A stretch of 64,000 nucleotides of DNA, from positions 83,808,449-83,872,448 of the forward strand of contig CM072810.1 of assembly GCA_037013495.1 (NCBI GenBank). The letters run 5' to 3'. The notes under the pieces were generated by a model. That model was not told the origin of the DNA and did no database searches. It saw only the letters and a program-made list of their open reading frames with translations. Source of the DNA: Hippophae tibetana (taxonomy: Eukaryota > Streptophyta > Magnoliopsida > Rosales > Elaeagnaceae). The position numbers were made by a program, and so were the translations under genes. Below are positions 11,205 to 23,640 of the stretch, in pieces; position 1 is the first letter of the stretch, and each line of letters starts with the position of its first letter.

Positions 11205-12030
11205 TCACTACCTTTATCACTCATAGACAAATGGACAAGCTGAAGTGTCCAATATAGAGATCAAGTGTATCCTTTAAAAGGTATTCAAACCCAATAGAAA
11301 GGATTGGAGTATAAAACTAGAAGATGCATTGTGAGCATACAAAATTGCATGTAAAATGCCAATTGGGATGTCATTGTTCTAGTCGGTGTATGATAAACTT
11401 TGTCATCTACTAGTTAAGTTAGAGCACCAAGAATTTTGGGTAGTGAAATAATGTAACATAGAATTAAATGAAACTAGAAAACACAAAAATGATAAATGAA
11501 TAAGCTAGATGAAATTAGAAATGATGCCTATGAAATCTCAAAAGCGTACAAAGATAACATAAAGGCGTTTCATCATAGTATTGATATTGGGGAAATAATT
11601 CACTATTAGTAATAAAGTCATCTTATTTGATTCATGATTTAATTTTTTTTATGAAAGTTACATTCTTGTTGGGTTGGCTCATTTATTATCACTAATGTTT
11701 TCTCTCATGGTACAATTGAAGTATGAAGCCCAAGTATAGGAAAAGAATTCACTATTAGTAATAAAGTCATCTTATTTCATTCATGATTTAATTTTTTTTA
11801 GGAAAGTTACATTCTTGTTGGGTTGGCTCATTTATTATCACTAATGTTTTCTCTCATGGTACAATTGAAGTACGAAGCCCAAGTATAGGAAAATAATTCA
11901 AAGTTAATAGACACAGATTTAAGTTTTACTATGAACCTTTTGCACCAATCAATATAGAGAAGATGGCCTTACACAAACCAATAGATTTGGTTAAAGAAAC
12001 ATATGAGGCAACATCAGGGTAAAGATATTA
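11205..12030 (+). pseudogene. Athila-type integrase C-terminal part
   Basis: Plus-strand reading gives TNGQAEVSN, IKLEDALWAYKIACKMPIGM, then YDKLCHLLVKLEHQEFW, and later FKVNRHRFKFYYEPFAP. These are the tail of the integrase core and the C-terminal domain of an Athila/Tat element. It is broken and carries an internal 149-bp duplication. The orientation is opposite to the elements at 1-11 kb. Confidence 0.8.
11597..11894 (+). repeat. 149-bp tandem duplication, two copies
   Basis: Bases 11,597-11,745 are repeated at 11,746-11,894 with only a handful of differences. Each copy begins AATTCACTATTAGTAATAAA and ends near CAAGTATAGGAAAA. The unit covers part of the integrase C-terminal reading. High identity indicates a duplication much younger than the surrounding decayed element. 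Confidence 0.9.
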
Positions 12031-13026
12031 ATCCAACTGTTTTATAGGATGCAACCCACTAGTTTTGTTTTATACTCCCTTTTTTCTTATTTTTATATTA
12101 CATTGAGGACAATGTAAGAATTAAGTGAGGGAATGTGTTAACACATCATTATCTTTATTTATTTATTTTGCTTTATTAGTTTAGCATGTTTTAGGATTAG
12201 TATGCTCTAGGATTAATAGATGTGCTTAGAATCAACCACATGTTTTCTCTTTATTTTCTAGCATCGATGATGAAATTAGCTAAACAATATTAGGTTAAAA
12301 ATAACAATGAATATTGATAGATTCTCGATCTTGTTCCTGATGAAGGTAATTTTATGATAATTTTACTCAATACTTGCATGCACAATAGTTAAATTGGTGA
12401 TATAATATTCTATTTACATAAAGTTGTAAAACATATTGTGAATCTCTCAGAATGTTATTATACTATTAATGAATAATAATAGGTTGCTATAACTTTTGTT
12501 TAAATTTATCGAGGTGAATTCTGAATGTATTCTTTGAAAAATGATTAAGGCAATATGATTAACTTATTTGACTAAATTGTCATACTTTTATTGTTATTGT
12601 TATTTTAAGAACAACCCTTTTAGAAAACCAATTTGAGCCTTCATGAGCCACTTATTTGTATCCACTTTTTACCCTTTGAACTAAGTACATTGGTCATACC
12701 GTATAGTTCAAGAAAAGTGGAGTTGTATAAAAAGAGAATAAATTCTATAAAAATACTATAATAAGATTTAAGAGTATTAATTGTGCTATAATTGATTAAA
12801 TATCCAATATATAGAAACAACCCCTTCAATAATGTGTTTACAAAAAAAGGAATATATATTATATATTTATACAATGATAAGGGAACAAGCTAATTGAAAC
12901 AACAAATATAGCCACAAATTATGATCGAATGAAAGACTTTTTGATTTTAAAGAATACTTTTGGTGAGTCAAGATACAATTTTAAAGAAAAGCATATGGTA
13001 CTCGATTTAACCCTAAAAAGAATATT
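12031..13026 (+). other. Post-pol noncoding region of the plus-strand Ty3 element
   Basis: No gene is seen. Shortly after the integrase reading comes ACATTGAGGACAATGTAAG near 12,100 and then GTGAGGGAATGTG. The first is a recognisable remnant of the post-pol block seen in Athila-type elements (attgaggacaatg). The remainder is AT-rich. The 77-residue minus-strand frame at 12,641-12,874 is low-complexity and not supported. Confidence 0.5.
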
Positions 13027-14850
13027 GATATTTGACGAGCGAAAACCGGCATTGTCGATTCTTGCCAATACTTTGGTTTTATATTTATAAAACTCTCGCA
13101 AGTGCACGAATCATTTCGAAGAAAATGATAAGTATACTCCCAAGGTCGATCTAAGGAAGGAATGTATGTGGTTTTTAATTTATTATACAAACTTTTAAAA
13201 ATGAAATTAAATCCTAAACATCCTGTCAAGATATTTTGGGTTTTTGTGTTTTAATCTACTTACATAAAAATAAACATAGATTCAATAAATATTTATGCAA
13301 ATTTTATCTTTTATAATAGTGGAGTATTTATGGATATAATAACTAAGTTAATTATGTTTGCTCATATTATTTAGGTTATTAAATATATGAATTGATATTT
13401 ATTGATTCTCCCTTTTTTATATGAATACCACCTTTGGTGGGGTTAGATATTCTTTGTTAACTAAACAAATCAATTAACACCTATGGGTGGGGTTGATAAC
13501 TAATTTGCTTAATTAAAGTAATTCCTTTTTCTAAGAGATTGAAAATGAACCATTTAAATGCCACCTTTGGTGGGGTTAGATAGTTTCAACTTTATTCAAG
13601 GTGTCCAAATTAAACCTAAGAATTTAGTTATCCGAGTAATAACTTTCAAGTTTTAAAACCACTACTGAAAACATGTTGTCAATACATTTTCAAATAATAA
13701 TTCTTATAAAAAATTTTGAAATAGAGCTTCACTCTAACTACCGGGCGATTGTACCAACAAATAAAAGAGCACTACTCTAAATCAGACCGAATAACTAAAC
13801 CTTAAAATCTAATTTTCAGGTTTAAGTTTGTAATAAAAAATAATATATTTCTCTCTAACATTCTTAATATAAAATCTTGAATAAAAACAAAATCAATTCA
13901 TTTTAGAGATTTTCACCGATTTAATATTTCGCAAGCATAACAACGTTATTATTACATCATGATTATAAACAGCCAGCAGATTTTAATTTAATCACAGACA
14001 AATTAAATATAACATGTAAGAATAAAGCATAAAAAATAACTGTAAAGAAAATAAAATCCTTACAGAACTTCGATGTTATTCCCGTTGCTGGAAAACCTCC
14101 AAGCGGAATTTGCACTCCCATTTATTGAATCAAAAAGCTAATAAATTACAAAAACATAACTAGTTCTTCCCAAAAAGGGAAGAACTCTAAAACTAAGAGA
14201 AATTAACTAAGAAAAGCTAAAAACTAAGAAAAAACTAAAAAACTAGAAAAAACTAGAAAAAACTAAAAAATCTAAGAAAAGAGAGAAAGAAAGAGAGAAG
14301 AGAATGTGTTTTGAGGTGTGTTTAGAAGTGAAGAGAAGGGGGTATTTATAGGTGAGGATGGAGAGAAAAAGTGAGTGAAAAAATGTTAAACAATGTGAAA
14401 ACGCGGAGTGCAATTGGTGAGGTCATTGATGACGTGAGCATGATGTCATGGGGCCGGTTGCGTGCGGAACTAGGGCGAAATAGGCATCGGCGCACGCGGA
14501 GGGCAGCTGGGCACACAGGGGCGCGCACGGGGCTCGGTGCGGCTGGGCGGCGCGATTTTCTCCTTTTTGACATTTTTGACCCATTTTGTCCAATTTTTCC
14601 ATATTTGTTGACCTTTCCCCATTTATTTATTAATATATTTGTGATGTATTGCTTCCAGTATTCCTCTTTGAGTCTTTAAGTTACGTTTTTAAGCGAAAAT
14701 ACCTGAAAAACAATAAAAATACCCGTGATTCCGAAAAAGACAAATTTATATAAATATATGATAAAACATATATATATATATATATATATTTAATCAATTA
14801 ATGTGCATAAAATCATGGTATTTTTAGTGTTTTTTGAGCACTGATCAATA
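13027..14850 (-). mobile_element. LTR (probable solo) inserted in the plus-strand Ty3 element
   Basis: This is a close relative of the LTR at 9344-11,172 along almost its whole length, in the same minus orientation, with no gag or pol attached. The high-coordinate edge reads CACTGATCA and is followed by ATATT. The low-coordinate edge is preceded by AATAT, so a short AT-only target duplication is possible but cannot be fixed by eye. It separates the post-pol region at 12-13 kb from the LTR start near 15.1 kb. Confidence 0.65.
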
Positions 14851-15417
14851 TTTTATACGGATGAATAATGTTTCAACTTGTTTATGTTGGATGGTCCAAC
14901 TAATCTAATAGGTACTATATCACACACAAACTTTGAACATGATTATTGTACAGTAGCTATAGCTAAGGAATGATTAGAGATAATATCTAACATTTATTAG
15001 AATTTAAAACCATAATATTGTGAAGTCCTTGAGATAATGAGTGTTGACTTTGCTCGAAGACTAGCAAATAGTAGATGAAAACATTTAATAAGTGATATTT
15101 TATAAATATTTTTATATATCAATTCCTTTAAATTTATATATATTACATTATTATAATGAGTTAAAATTATTAATTTTGTATTTATTGAAAAAATATTAAT
15201 TTTTAGGATTTTTGGGTATTTTTTGGGATTTTTATGGATTTTGTTTTATAGATAGATTAACTTAGAAAGAAAGTGGATATAACCTAGCTTATCATATACT
15301 TTTAGTCATAAGAGCTTATCCTATTTTTTTGACATGTGGTACACATTAATCCTATCTCCGCTAGAATATCAACAATCATAGTTACATTTTGATTTGAATT
15401 TTTATCTTTTATCAATG
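14851..15417 (+). mobile_element. Post-pol tail and truncated 3' LTR of the plus-strand Ty3 element
   Basis: The stretch resumes the host element after the solo LTR. TAATAAGTGATATTTTATAAAT at about 15,090 resembles the LTR start of Athila/Tat elements (TGATAAGTGATA...). The LTR is cut off at the degenerate CACTA end near 15,418. No gene is present. Confidence 0.45.
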
Positions 15418-15639
15418 CTACAAAGACGGGCTTTTAAGTCGATCCTACGTGTTAATCTACTTAAAACTTTGTCAGTTCTAGCCTAGAATCGACTTAAAAT
15501 GATATATATTTTTTAAATATATTTTGGTTATTTTCTTCTAGCCTCACTACATGGTTTCAATCACATAATCGCAAAAAAAATCAAAATATGTTTAAAAGAG
15601 TTTAAATTTTATATTCATTGAAAAACTAAATATTAATTA

Positions 15640-16510
15640 ATTCACTATCTACGTATTTTTCTTTTAATTCTTCTTATGATCTTATAATTTCAAGCATGTG
15701 TTTCACCTATTCTTCTCATAAATAATCAAAAATTTATATATCATAGCCTGACTTGCTCCAACCAAAGAACTTCAAGTATTTAAATTCAAAATAAGAATGT
15801 AATATTATGAATTCACAAAAAATAGCATATATAGGTGAAAAGTATATTAGTAAAAGAGATTACCACATCTTTAATTAACATGTTGATATTTGAGATGATT
15901 TCGCTCATAAATTTCGTGACAAAGTAGCCACACATGACTCCATCATTTTGTTGTGGAACCTACAAAAAATAAGTGTATATGGTTTATCCATTCGAATATT
16001 TTTATTATTCAATAGTAAAATTCATTAATTTATTAATATTCGTTTGTACATACCATAACTATGTCTCATATAAGCTTATATGATTTTTTTAAGGGCAATG
16101 TTATTACTCTTTTACCATAGCTTCTGTGCCCTATAAAAGTTTAAAATAGTAGTTCTTTATTAAATATTACAAAGAACAATAGAAGAAAAATAACTAGTTA
16201 TAACTCTAATATTTCAACAACTGCTTTTGTGTCTTTATTCAATTCTATGTAAGCTGATTCATAGTACCAAATATGATTGACATATAGATCAAGGATTACT
16301 AATATCTAATGATCTTGGCCTTGTTTAAAATTTAGTGGCCAAGGAGTTATCAACTTTTGATTTCTCTCCAGTGTTAATACCCTATCACATAATTGTTTAG
16401 CTCTAATGCTAACATAATGCTCTTGATATTGATTAAAACATGATGAATCATAGAACATTGCTACATGTGATAGGTAATTAGTTTGAAGGTGATAATAACA
16501 TGCCATATAT
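15640..16510 (-). pseudogene. C48 (Ulp1-like) protease exons of the decayed CACTA element
   Basis: Segments match the second gene of the CACTA copy at 34 kb. A VPQQNDGVMCGY exon near 15,900-15,960 bears the glutamine and cysteine of the Ulp1 active site, and an exon at 16,306-16,506 reads MFYDSSCFNQYQEHYVSIRA and ends at QGQDH. The downstream exon near 15,650-15,785 contains stops. The family cleaves ubiquitin-like conjugates in other contexts; its role in CACTA elements is unknown. Confidence 0.7.
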
Positions 16511-16802
16511 AAAAGAAATATATATAAATAATTGGATAATATAAATATAATTATATGCTTTACATAAATGAAAGTTATTTTTTAATTGAGGACTCACCTT
16601 GTCCACACTTGAATTGTACTTAAGTCGATCTTTTGAAATTCAAATAATTGCAATATGCACTTCATTGATATATATGACTGTCTAATGTCTACACGAGATA
16701 TTTCTCTAGGAAGTGGCATAGTTCATCCATCATTTATGTTATTTTTGCTCGCAACAATAATCATCAAAGAGCCAAGATTTCTACTGAAGCTTATAGCATA
16801 CT

Positions 16803-17165
16803 AATGAGTGGTCAAAAAGCACTAAAATTACTGTGATTTTATGCATATTAATTGATTAAAAATATATATATTTATATTATTTTATCATATATTTGTATAA
16901 ATTTGTCTTTTCGGAATCACGGGTATTTTTATTGTTTTTCAGGTATTTTCGCTTAAAAATGTAACTTAAAGACTCAAAGAGGAATACTGGAAGCAATACA
17001 TCACAAATATATTAATAAATAAATGAGGAAAGGTCAACAAATATGGAAAAATTGGACAAAATGGTACCTTCTGCGCGCGCCGCTGCCATCCTCGCCCCAT
17101 TTTCGCGCGCAGCTGCCCCCACGTCATACTAACGTCAGTAATCACCACTCCGCATTTTCACCATT
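16803..17165 (+). mobile_element. Truncated LTR inserted in the CACTA element
   Basis: From GAGTGGTCAAAAAGCACTAA through the core ending near CCGCATTTTCACC, this is the first ~360 bp of the LTR family seen at 9.3-11.2 and 13.0-14.9 kb, in plus orientation. It interrupts the CACTA sequence, which resumes at GGTATAATAGACTA (matching 35,250). Only one end of the LTR is present. Confidence 0.8.
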
Positions 17166-17559
17166 TTTTGGTATAATAGACTAAACAAGAGGTATTATGT
17201 TAGTAACAATAAAAGAATAATAATATAATACAAGTAGTAAAAAAATTATCTTAAGTAACTAGTACCATGTCAAATTTTAGCACAACGTGATTCGACGACA
17301 AAGTCACATATTATCCAACAGTTTCTTGGACAGTGGTAGCATCAGAAGACACCGGTGGTGGACAATGATGGAGCAATGATTGATCAATTACTATTCTCCA
17401 ATGATTTGGAAAGTATTGATTATGAATCTATTAATCATTTCTCAAATGTTGTACTATTTCAATAAAAACATAGTCCGTAAATGATGGATCTTTCAATAGC
17501 CATTTCATATTTTGTAAAAACTTTAAGTGTTATATATAATAAATAAAATATAAAAATAA

Positions 17560-18130
17560 TATACCATCTATATAAGTTTTAAATCTTACCACAAATGATT
17601 TATTAATTAGAGGACTCCCATATGGGGTAACTATTGGAAGGATATTCTCATCAAATTATTATTGTGATAGATGGTAAGAATGCATAGATTGAATTGAAGA
17701 CATTGAACTATCATATGATTGCATTGGCATTGCTGACATATATAGGGGACCAATAGGATGACTATATCCCATAGAGGACTTAGGTTGGTCATGAGATTGT
17801 ATAGGTGACATGTTTTTTTATAAATGGTGGCTTGCCTAGCATGCATAGATGGTGGCATGCCTAGCCAATAGGGCATGCCTTGATTTTAGTATGGTGGCAT
17901 GCATGGCATGTGTTGTGATGCCCCAGCTTGATAACTCTGAAAACTCTGAAATTGCTTTAAACTGGCAATCTCACTTAACATCATGGCCTTAAGGGAGTTT
18001 AATTCTTTTTCAACTTTATTCAACTTCTTCTAACTGACCATCTCATGCCTTTGTTTTGGAATATTAAAAAACTCCATATAACCATCATATTGGCTTCCCC
18101 CTAACATGACCAGGAAGATCAGGTCCCATT
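17560..18130 (-). pseudogene. Met/Pro-rich linker of the CACTA second gene
   Basis: Minus-strand reading SEIASLKQFQSFQSYQAGAS and NQGMPYWLGMPPSM parallels the linker at 35.7-36.1 kb, which reads SEIATLKEHQSPQLSAMASC and NQGMPYWPSMQPSM. The coiled segment LNKVEKELNSLKAMML lies just upstream and is absent from the 36-kb copy. It connects the En/Spm transposase domain to the C48 domain. Confidence 0.7.
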
Positions 18131-18299
18131 GCATAATATATCGCATATTTCCCTCGTTTTTAGATTATTTCACCTCTATTTATTTGTTCTTGAATTGTTA
18201 TCTACAAATAATAAAACAATAAAGTATATCATACATTATTACATCAATATACAAAAATCATAACAAATAATTTATATGAAGTTAAATTACTAGCCAACT

Positions 18300-19160
18300 T
18301 ATTAAGTTTTTCTTCTCCTCTTTTATTCATTATTTTTGACTTCTTTGTTTTAGGGGTCTTTGTTTTTGTGCAAAATTTAGCTCATATAATCGATCTACCC
18401 AATTTAGCTTCCTACATAAATTAAATAAATTTATTAACCAACTTATTAACTTAAATTAGATAAAAATAAATATTAAAATAGTTATAAATTAACAACTTAA
18501 AATTATCACTCGTTGTCTAACTTCAGGATTTGATAATCTCCTAGTACAGTCGGCAAGAATATTCTATATTTGTATATTTTGATATTCTTACCAAATGATT
18601 TGAAATTCATCCATACATTTAGAATCTACGAAGTCTTTCCATACTTGGGGTTCAATCCAGGGGTGATCTTTGGGGATTTTGTACAGTTCTTCTTCATTAA
18701 ATGGTTCCAAGTATGGAAACACATAATTTCTTGCCAATTTGAAAGTTTTGTATTCCTTCCATGCCTTATTTGTAATCTTATAGCACTTGTTCATCCAATT
18801 ATAAAACGATTTTGTATAAAAACATATTTTAAAGGAGACATAATACAAAAGGATCTAATATGTAATTAATTATAAAACAAAAGAGACTTACATAAATGTT
18901 TTCCATATCTTGTACTTTTCAACATCTTCAACCTTACTCCAATCATTTATATTGATTGGTATACTTGACTTCACACTTCACAAGTCTACCAATAGAAGAT
19001 TTCAATTGTTGGCCATTTTCTCCTAATGGATTACTAGTCACATCGAATTGAATAGGTATCCTATCATTTGGATTAAGTGGAGTATCAAGTATATTAGCCC
19101 AATCCATTCTTTTGAAATGCCCCAATGGATCATTTGGATCTATAATCTCTGGCACCTAGG
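18300..19160 (-). pseudogene. En/Spm plant transposase domain (Ptta/En/Spm type)
   Basis: The minus-strand pieces read RMDWANILDTPLNPNDRIPI with NPLGENGQQLKSSIGRLVKC (18,943-19,155), and WKEYKTFKLARNYVFPYLEP with PQVWKDFVDSKCMDEFQ (18,588-18,848). This order, the GENGQQLKSSIG motif and the W..FV...C..EFQ motif fit the Ptta/En/Spm plant transposase family, a DNA-binding partner in CACTA elements. It is split by probable introns and decayed. It has no counterpart in the CACTA copy at 33-39.8 kb. Confidence 0.65.
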
Positions 19161-19259
19161 ATCCATGAAATAAAATTAATTCATAACTTTAAGTCTAAAC
19201 ATATAAACAAGATTTATTAGAATAATATAGCACATATATTATATTTAATTGGGTTGTTG

Positions 19260-20120
19260 ATTGTATATATATTCCTTAACAACCATTTCGAGTCCATGAT
19301 GAAGAATCATCGTCATTAACTAAATCATCACATATATTAGGCAATTATTTTGAGAAATGACTAATATTGGATAATGTATCAAGCATGTAATCATCTTCTA
19401 AATCATTACAATGGTAGAGCTCTTTTTGTTGAGGTGTTAACACAACATACCATCTTGTGTCAATTTAATCGCTCACGTAAAATACTTATTTTGCATGAAG
19501 TGCTAACATGAAAGGATCATCAGTGTGACCTATCTTGGATAAGTTTACAAGGGTAAATCCAAAATCATCTATTTTATATCCAATATTTATATCATCTTTG
19601 ATACAATCACATAGGAATGTTGTTTCATGGAAGTCCTCATAACCAAATTTCTTGAATTATACCATAATATGTACACAATTATCATCTTTTGAACTATATG
19701 TTCTATCAGAAAGTACATAATTACCGTTTTTGGAACTAGAAAATTACCTAGTTTGTGCAACCATCTTCACATCGCTATTCTGGTTTACTTGAACTTTATC
19801 CCTTGCTTGTGTCAAAAACCTCGAACCATTAATCGTGAAACTAGAATATGATTTAACATCAATTTTTGGACCATGTGCAAGCCATTCTAAAGTTTCTGTT
19901 ATTTTATGATTGGGTTAGTTGCGTTCAACTCGAATCTATGCATATAAAACATGAAATGTGTTTAAAACAAAGTTTTAAAACATTATTATATACAACTAAT
20001 AATGAATTCTTGTATGTGACACTTACATGGTTACGAAACTAATTAATAAGATCTATCTTATGCTCATCATACAACCATTTTTCTCCATTTTTTTATAACG
20101 AGGATCCGCATCTCTTGAGC
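19260..20120 (-). pseudogene. CACTA transposase C-terminal region (DUF4218 end, DUF4216)
   Basis: Minus-strand readings give DPRYKK and LYDEHKIDL (end of DUF4218), then WLAHGPKIDVKSYSSFTING and, further on, WYVVLTPQQKELYHCNDLED, the pattern of DUF4216. These are the last domains of a TNP2-type transposase. Stops interrupt the frame. The region breaks at ~20,120 against the LINE. Confidence 0.7.
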
Positions 20121-20968
20121 CTAACCTTAACATCATTTAGGGTTCATATTGGGACAATAGTAATGCCTCAATCCTTTTTTCCCATAATTTTTTCTCACTT
20201 AAATGCCCTATATTTACCTTCATATATTATCCCTATTAAATACTAATGTACCATTTCCTAATCCCTATCAATGAATCTTCGAGCAATCTAAGCCTCTACT
20301 GTCTTACCCTCATACCATCCAAATGATGATCTCTCTTGCATTGTTAGCCAAATACTTAATCCATATCCAACATTAACCTTATCTTAATCTTCCACTTACC
20401 TCACTTCAAATGTTGATGTACCTACACTGATACCATCTCTTTTCCCAATATCATCTAATTTGAACCCAAAAACTACCCCAGTTGATCCTAATAATTCATA
20501 ATCCAATACCAAAGGAAAAAAGCCCCATTAATCTGGCTTTAAATAATTTTTTAGCTGCCAAGCCTAAGAGGAAATATCAAAGGTGACAAGGGTATAGGAA
20601 TTTGTAGGCCTCTAAATCCAACTTCACCCTAAGTGATGCTAAAAAGATAAAACTAGTTTCAAGGCTAATTCAAGCAATAAAAAATTGGTGCCTTATGAAG
20701 TTCATTATATTGATTCTGTACCTATTGGGAATATTGCTGCTAGAAAGGTTTGTAAAGCTTCTTTGTCTCACCCCACTTGTACTGATTCTATTATGCCTTC
20801 ATCTTCCAATGAGCAACATATCATTTCAATGACTACTTGCATCATACCTTGCATGATGAAAAATTGTATACCTATCTCTCAATATTTGAATGTCTCTTCC
20901 ACCATGATGACTTCTTCTTCAATCCAAATGGGTGAGTAAGTAGCTCTTATCAAGCTCCTAAGTTCCAA
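20121..20968 (+). pseudogene. LINE ORF1 remnant
   Basis: The plus strand ahead of the endonuclease start shows only short frames; the longest is at 20,685-20,939. It precedes ORF2 by about 30 bases, the usual ORF1-ORF2 spacing in plant L1 elements. No nucleic-acid-binding motif could be read with confidence, so the assignment rests on position. Confidence 0.4.
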
Positions 20969-21716
20969 ATGAGATTCACAGCTTGGAATTGTTGTGGATT
21001 AGTGAAATCCTTGATTTTTAATTATCTACGTAGATTGGTTAGAAGTTATAACTCTAAATGTATCTTTCTTTCTAAAATTAAGACTAGTAGTGAAATTTGT
21101 ACTTCTCTTCGAAGAAGATTAGTTTTTTTTAATAGTTATAGTATTCCTGTAGTAGACAATACTGGTAGTATGTGTCTCATATGGATGTTAGGCATCCAAC
21201 TTTCTATTACTAGTTTAGTTCATGATATCATATCTTTGGAATTTTGTAATATTGTTGCTAATGGAAAAGTATGGAATATGCTTTGTTACTACTCTCCTTC
21301 TTATGAAGTTCTTAAGGATGATTTTTGGACCAATCTTATTGTTCTTATCTCGATTTCTAATTACCATTGGATTTGTTTGGGTGATTTGAATGAAATTTTA
21401 TCTCAAAATGAAAAAAAGAGGTGGCTTATCTATAGTTTCTTGGCCAAATAGATTACAATAGTTTATGGATTTTGTACAAGCTTTTGATCTTAGTTATTAG
21501 GGTTTACCATTTACTTGGCTATCTCTTTTTCCTATAATGCCTTGGTAAATAATCTTCAAATTAGAGCTTTTGATCATGCTTCTATTCTCTGGAATTTGCA
21601 TGCTTATACCACTTATCTTTCTAAGCCGTTTAGATTTATTGATGCCTAGTTTCGAGATCCTTCTAGTAAAGATGTGGTTACTCATGCTTAAAGACTAAAA
21701 TATCCTTAAAAGGTAC
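20969..21716 (+). pseudogene. LINE ORF2 endonuclease domain
   Basis: The reading starts MRFTAWNCCGL, the WNCRGL opening of plant L1 endonucleases (AP-endonuclease fold), then LRRLVRSYNSKCIFLSKIK, where plant L1s usually have an ETK catalytic motif. CYYSPSYEVLKDDFWTNL and WICLGDLNEILSQNEK follow, holding the GDFNE-type catalytic segment. The frame fails after about base 21,450, and the mini-CACTA lies at its end. The enzyme would have nicked target DNA for target-primed reverse transcription. Confidence 0.85.
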
Positions 21717-22060
21717 CACTACTACAAAATGTGGCATTTAAGTTGATATGTAAAGTTAGTTTTTGAAAAAACCCGACTTATAATCAATTCGGTTTGATGA
21801 AAAACTGATGCTACACACATGGATAGCATCGGTTGGCACGTAGGACCGACACTACATCCTACATGTAGCGTCGGTTCAACACGCCAACCGACGTTACATA
21901 AAATTACTCGTTAATTTTTTTATTTTAACAGTTTTTAAAATTAAAATTACACAATATAATTTTTTTTATTTTTTTGGTCAATTATTATTTTATTTTAACT
22001 ATTTAAAAATGATTTAAAGTCCATTTTTAATCGACTTTAGTGCCCGTTTTTGTAGTAGTG
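21717..22060. mobile_element. Mini-CACTA (344 bp) with TAC target duplication
   Basis: It starts CACTACTACAAAATGTGGCA and ends GCCCGTTTTTGTAGTAGTG. The terminal 13 bases are perfect inverted repeats. TAC sits directly on both sides (21,714-21,716 and 22,061-22,063), the 3-bp target duplication expected of CACTA elements. Subterminal ACCGAC/GTCGG-type motifs match those of the 33-39.8 kb element, which could have supplied its transposase. It is noncoding, inserted in LINE ORF2. Confidence 0.93.
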
Positions 22061-22539
22061 TACAATATAATCTTCTTGCAAATTCTTTTCAAATGGAAAA
22101 TGGTTTAACTTGATGGAGCAAGCACCACTTTAGATATTATGAAGATAAATGGAAATTATTGAGGATATTTTATTTATAGTTTAGAGTGGTTTGATACCTG
22201 ATGAAAATGGTACTTATGAAAAACTATTACTCCTAAATATTGATTATTATCAAAATAAATCAGAAAACCTTTGTAAAAAAAATCTAGGGAACTTGGTTAT
22301 TAAAAGGTTATCGCAATATAAAATTCTTTCATACATCCATAATGATTAGAAGAAGATATACTACCATTCGTCATATTAAAGACCTTGTAGGAGATGCTTA
22401 ACTTAGAGATCTGATATTGGTTCTTGTGTTATTAATCATTTTAATGAAGTCTTTCATTTTACTTCTTTCCATAATTTTGATTATATGGACACCGAGTTAT
22501 CTCAACTTTTTTCATAGTGTATTTCTTCTGAAGATAATA

Positions 22540-23640
22540 TTTCATTATGCATAATTCCTTATCATAAAGAAATCAAAGATGTATTATTTGCTATCTTTCA
22601 AAGCATCTAATTCTAATGGTTTTCTAGCTTTTATTTATAGAAATTACCTGGACATTCTAGGTAGAATCTTAATTGATGTTGTCCAGAATTTTTTTAAAAC
22701 TAGTTTTCTAAGCCCGGAGTTAAACAAGACTTTTATTACTCTTATTAAAAAAGGTGGACAACCCTTCCTTGGTTCAACAATTCAAACCAATCAGTTTATA
22801 GAATGTTATATCCAGGGTCATCTACAAAATCTTATCCAATAGAATTAGAGGTAAACTTAAAGATTTTATTTCACCTTTTCAGTCTGCTTTTATTCTTAAT
22901 AGATGGATTTTTGACAATGTCATTGTTGCTCATGAAATAATCCATACTATTAAAGGGAAAAAAGGTAAAGGTAGTTTGTTATGAGTCAAATTGGATATGG
23001 AAAAAGCTTATGATAGTATGGAATGAAACTTTATCATCAAGATTATGAGGCATATGGGTTTCTCAGAACAGGTTTACAATCTAATTTTAGCTTGCTTAAA
23101 TTCTATCTCACATTCTCTGTTATTAAATGGTATCCCTTTTGGTAATATTATCCCATAGAGAGATATTAGACAAGGTGATCCTATTTCTTTTTATTTATTT
23201 ATTATTGGTGCGGAAACGCTTTTATATTGTTAACCCAAGTTGAATTTTTTTTTAAATTTTCATGGTATCAAAATTGCTAGAAAAGCTTATGCTATTAGTC
23301 ACCTTATTTATGTTGATGACCTGATTCTTTTTTACCGGGCTAACTTAACTGGGATTAATGTGATACAGTAAAATTTAAAATACAATTTTAAGTGATCTGG
23401 ATAGAAAGAAAACTTATTAAAGTTTAGCATCTTTTACTACAAAAGTAGGGACTTCATGAGAGTCATTGATAATTTAACTACAAGAAGAAAAAGTAAGAGA
23501 TCATTTTTACTCTCCAAAGTTGGTAAAGAAACTTTCATTAAATCACTCCTTCTAACAATACTAACTTATTCTATAAGTACTTTTACATTTTCAAGTTTAA
23601 TTTGTGATAAAGGTGACTCAATTTTAAGAAAATTCTAGTG
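22540..23640 (+). pseudogene. LINE ORF2 reverse transcriptase domain
   Basis: Plus-strand readings in more than one frame give FLSPELNKTFITLIKK (RT fingers), KLDMEKAYDSMEWNF (the palm A motif), IRQGDPISFYLFII (the RQGDPLSPYLFI motif) and YVDDLILF, the active-site box at about 23,300. The sequence is frameshifted and interrupted by stops. The order and wording are those of plant L1 elements. Confidence 0.85.

Larger units (their letters stand above)
15418..20120 (-). mobile_element. CACTA (En/Spm) transposon, decayed and 5'-truncated
   Basis: The low-coordinate edge carries a worn CACTA-type end (CTACAAAGACGGGCTTTTAA, with AAGTCGA/TCGACTT subterminal motifs at 15,430-15,500). Minus-strand readings going upward are: C48 protease exons (15,640-16,510), a Met/Pro-rich linker (17,560-18,130), an En/Spm plant transposase domain (18,300-19,160) and DUF4216/DUF4218-like transposase C-terminus (19,260-20,120). 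The catalytic TNP2 part and the other terminal repeat are missing; a LINE abuts. It is the same family as the element at 33-39.8 kb, but it keeps a middle section that element has lost. Confidence 0.8.
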
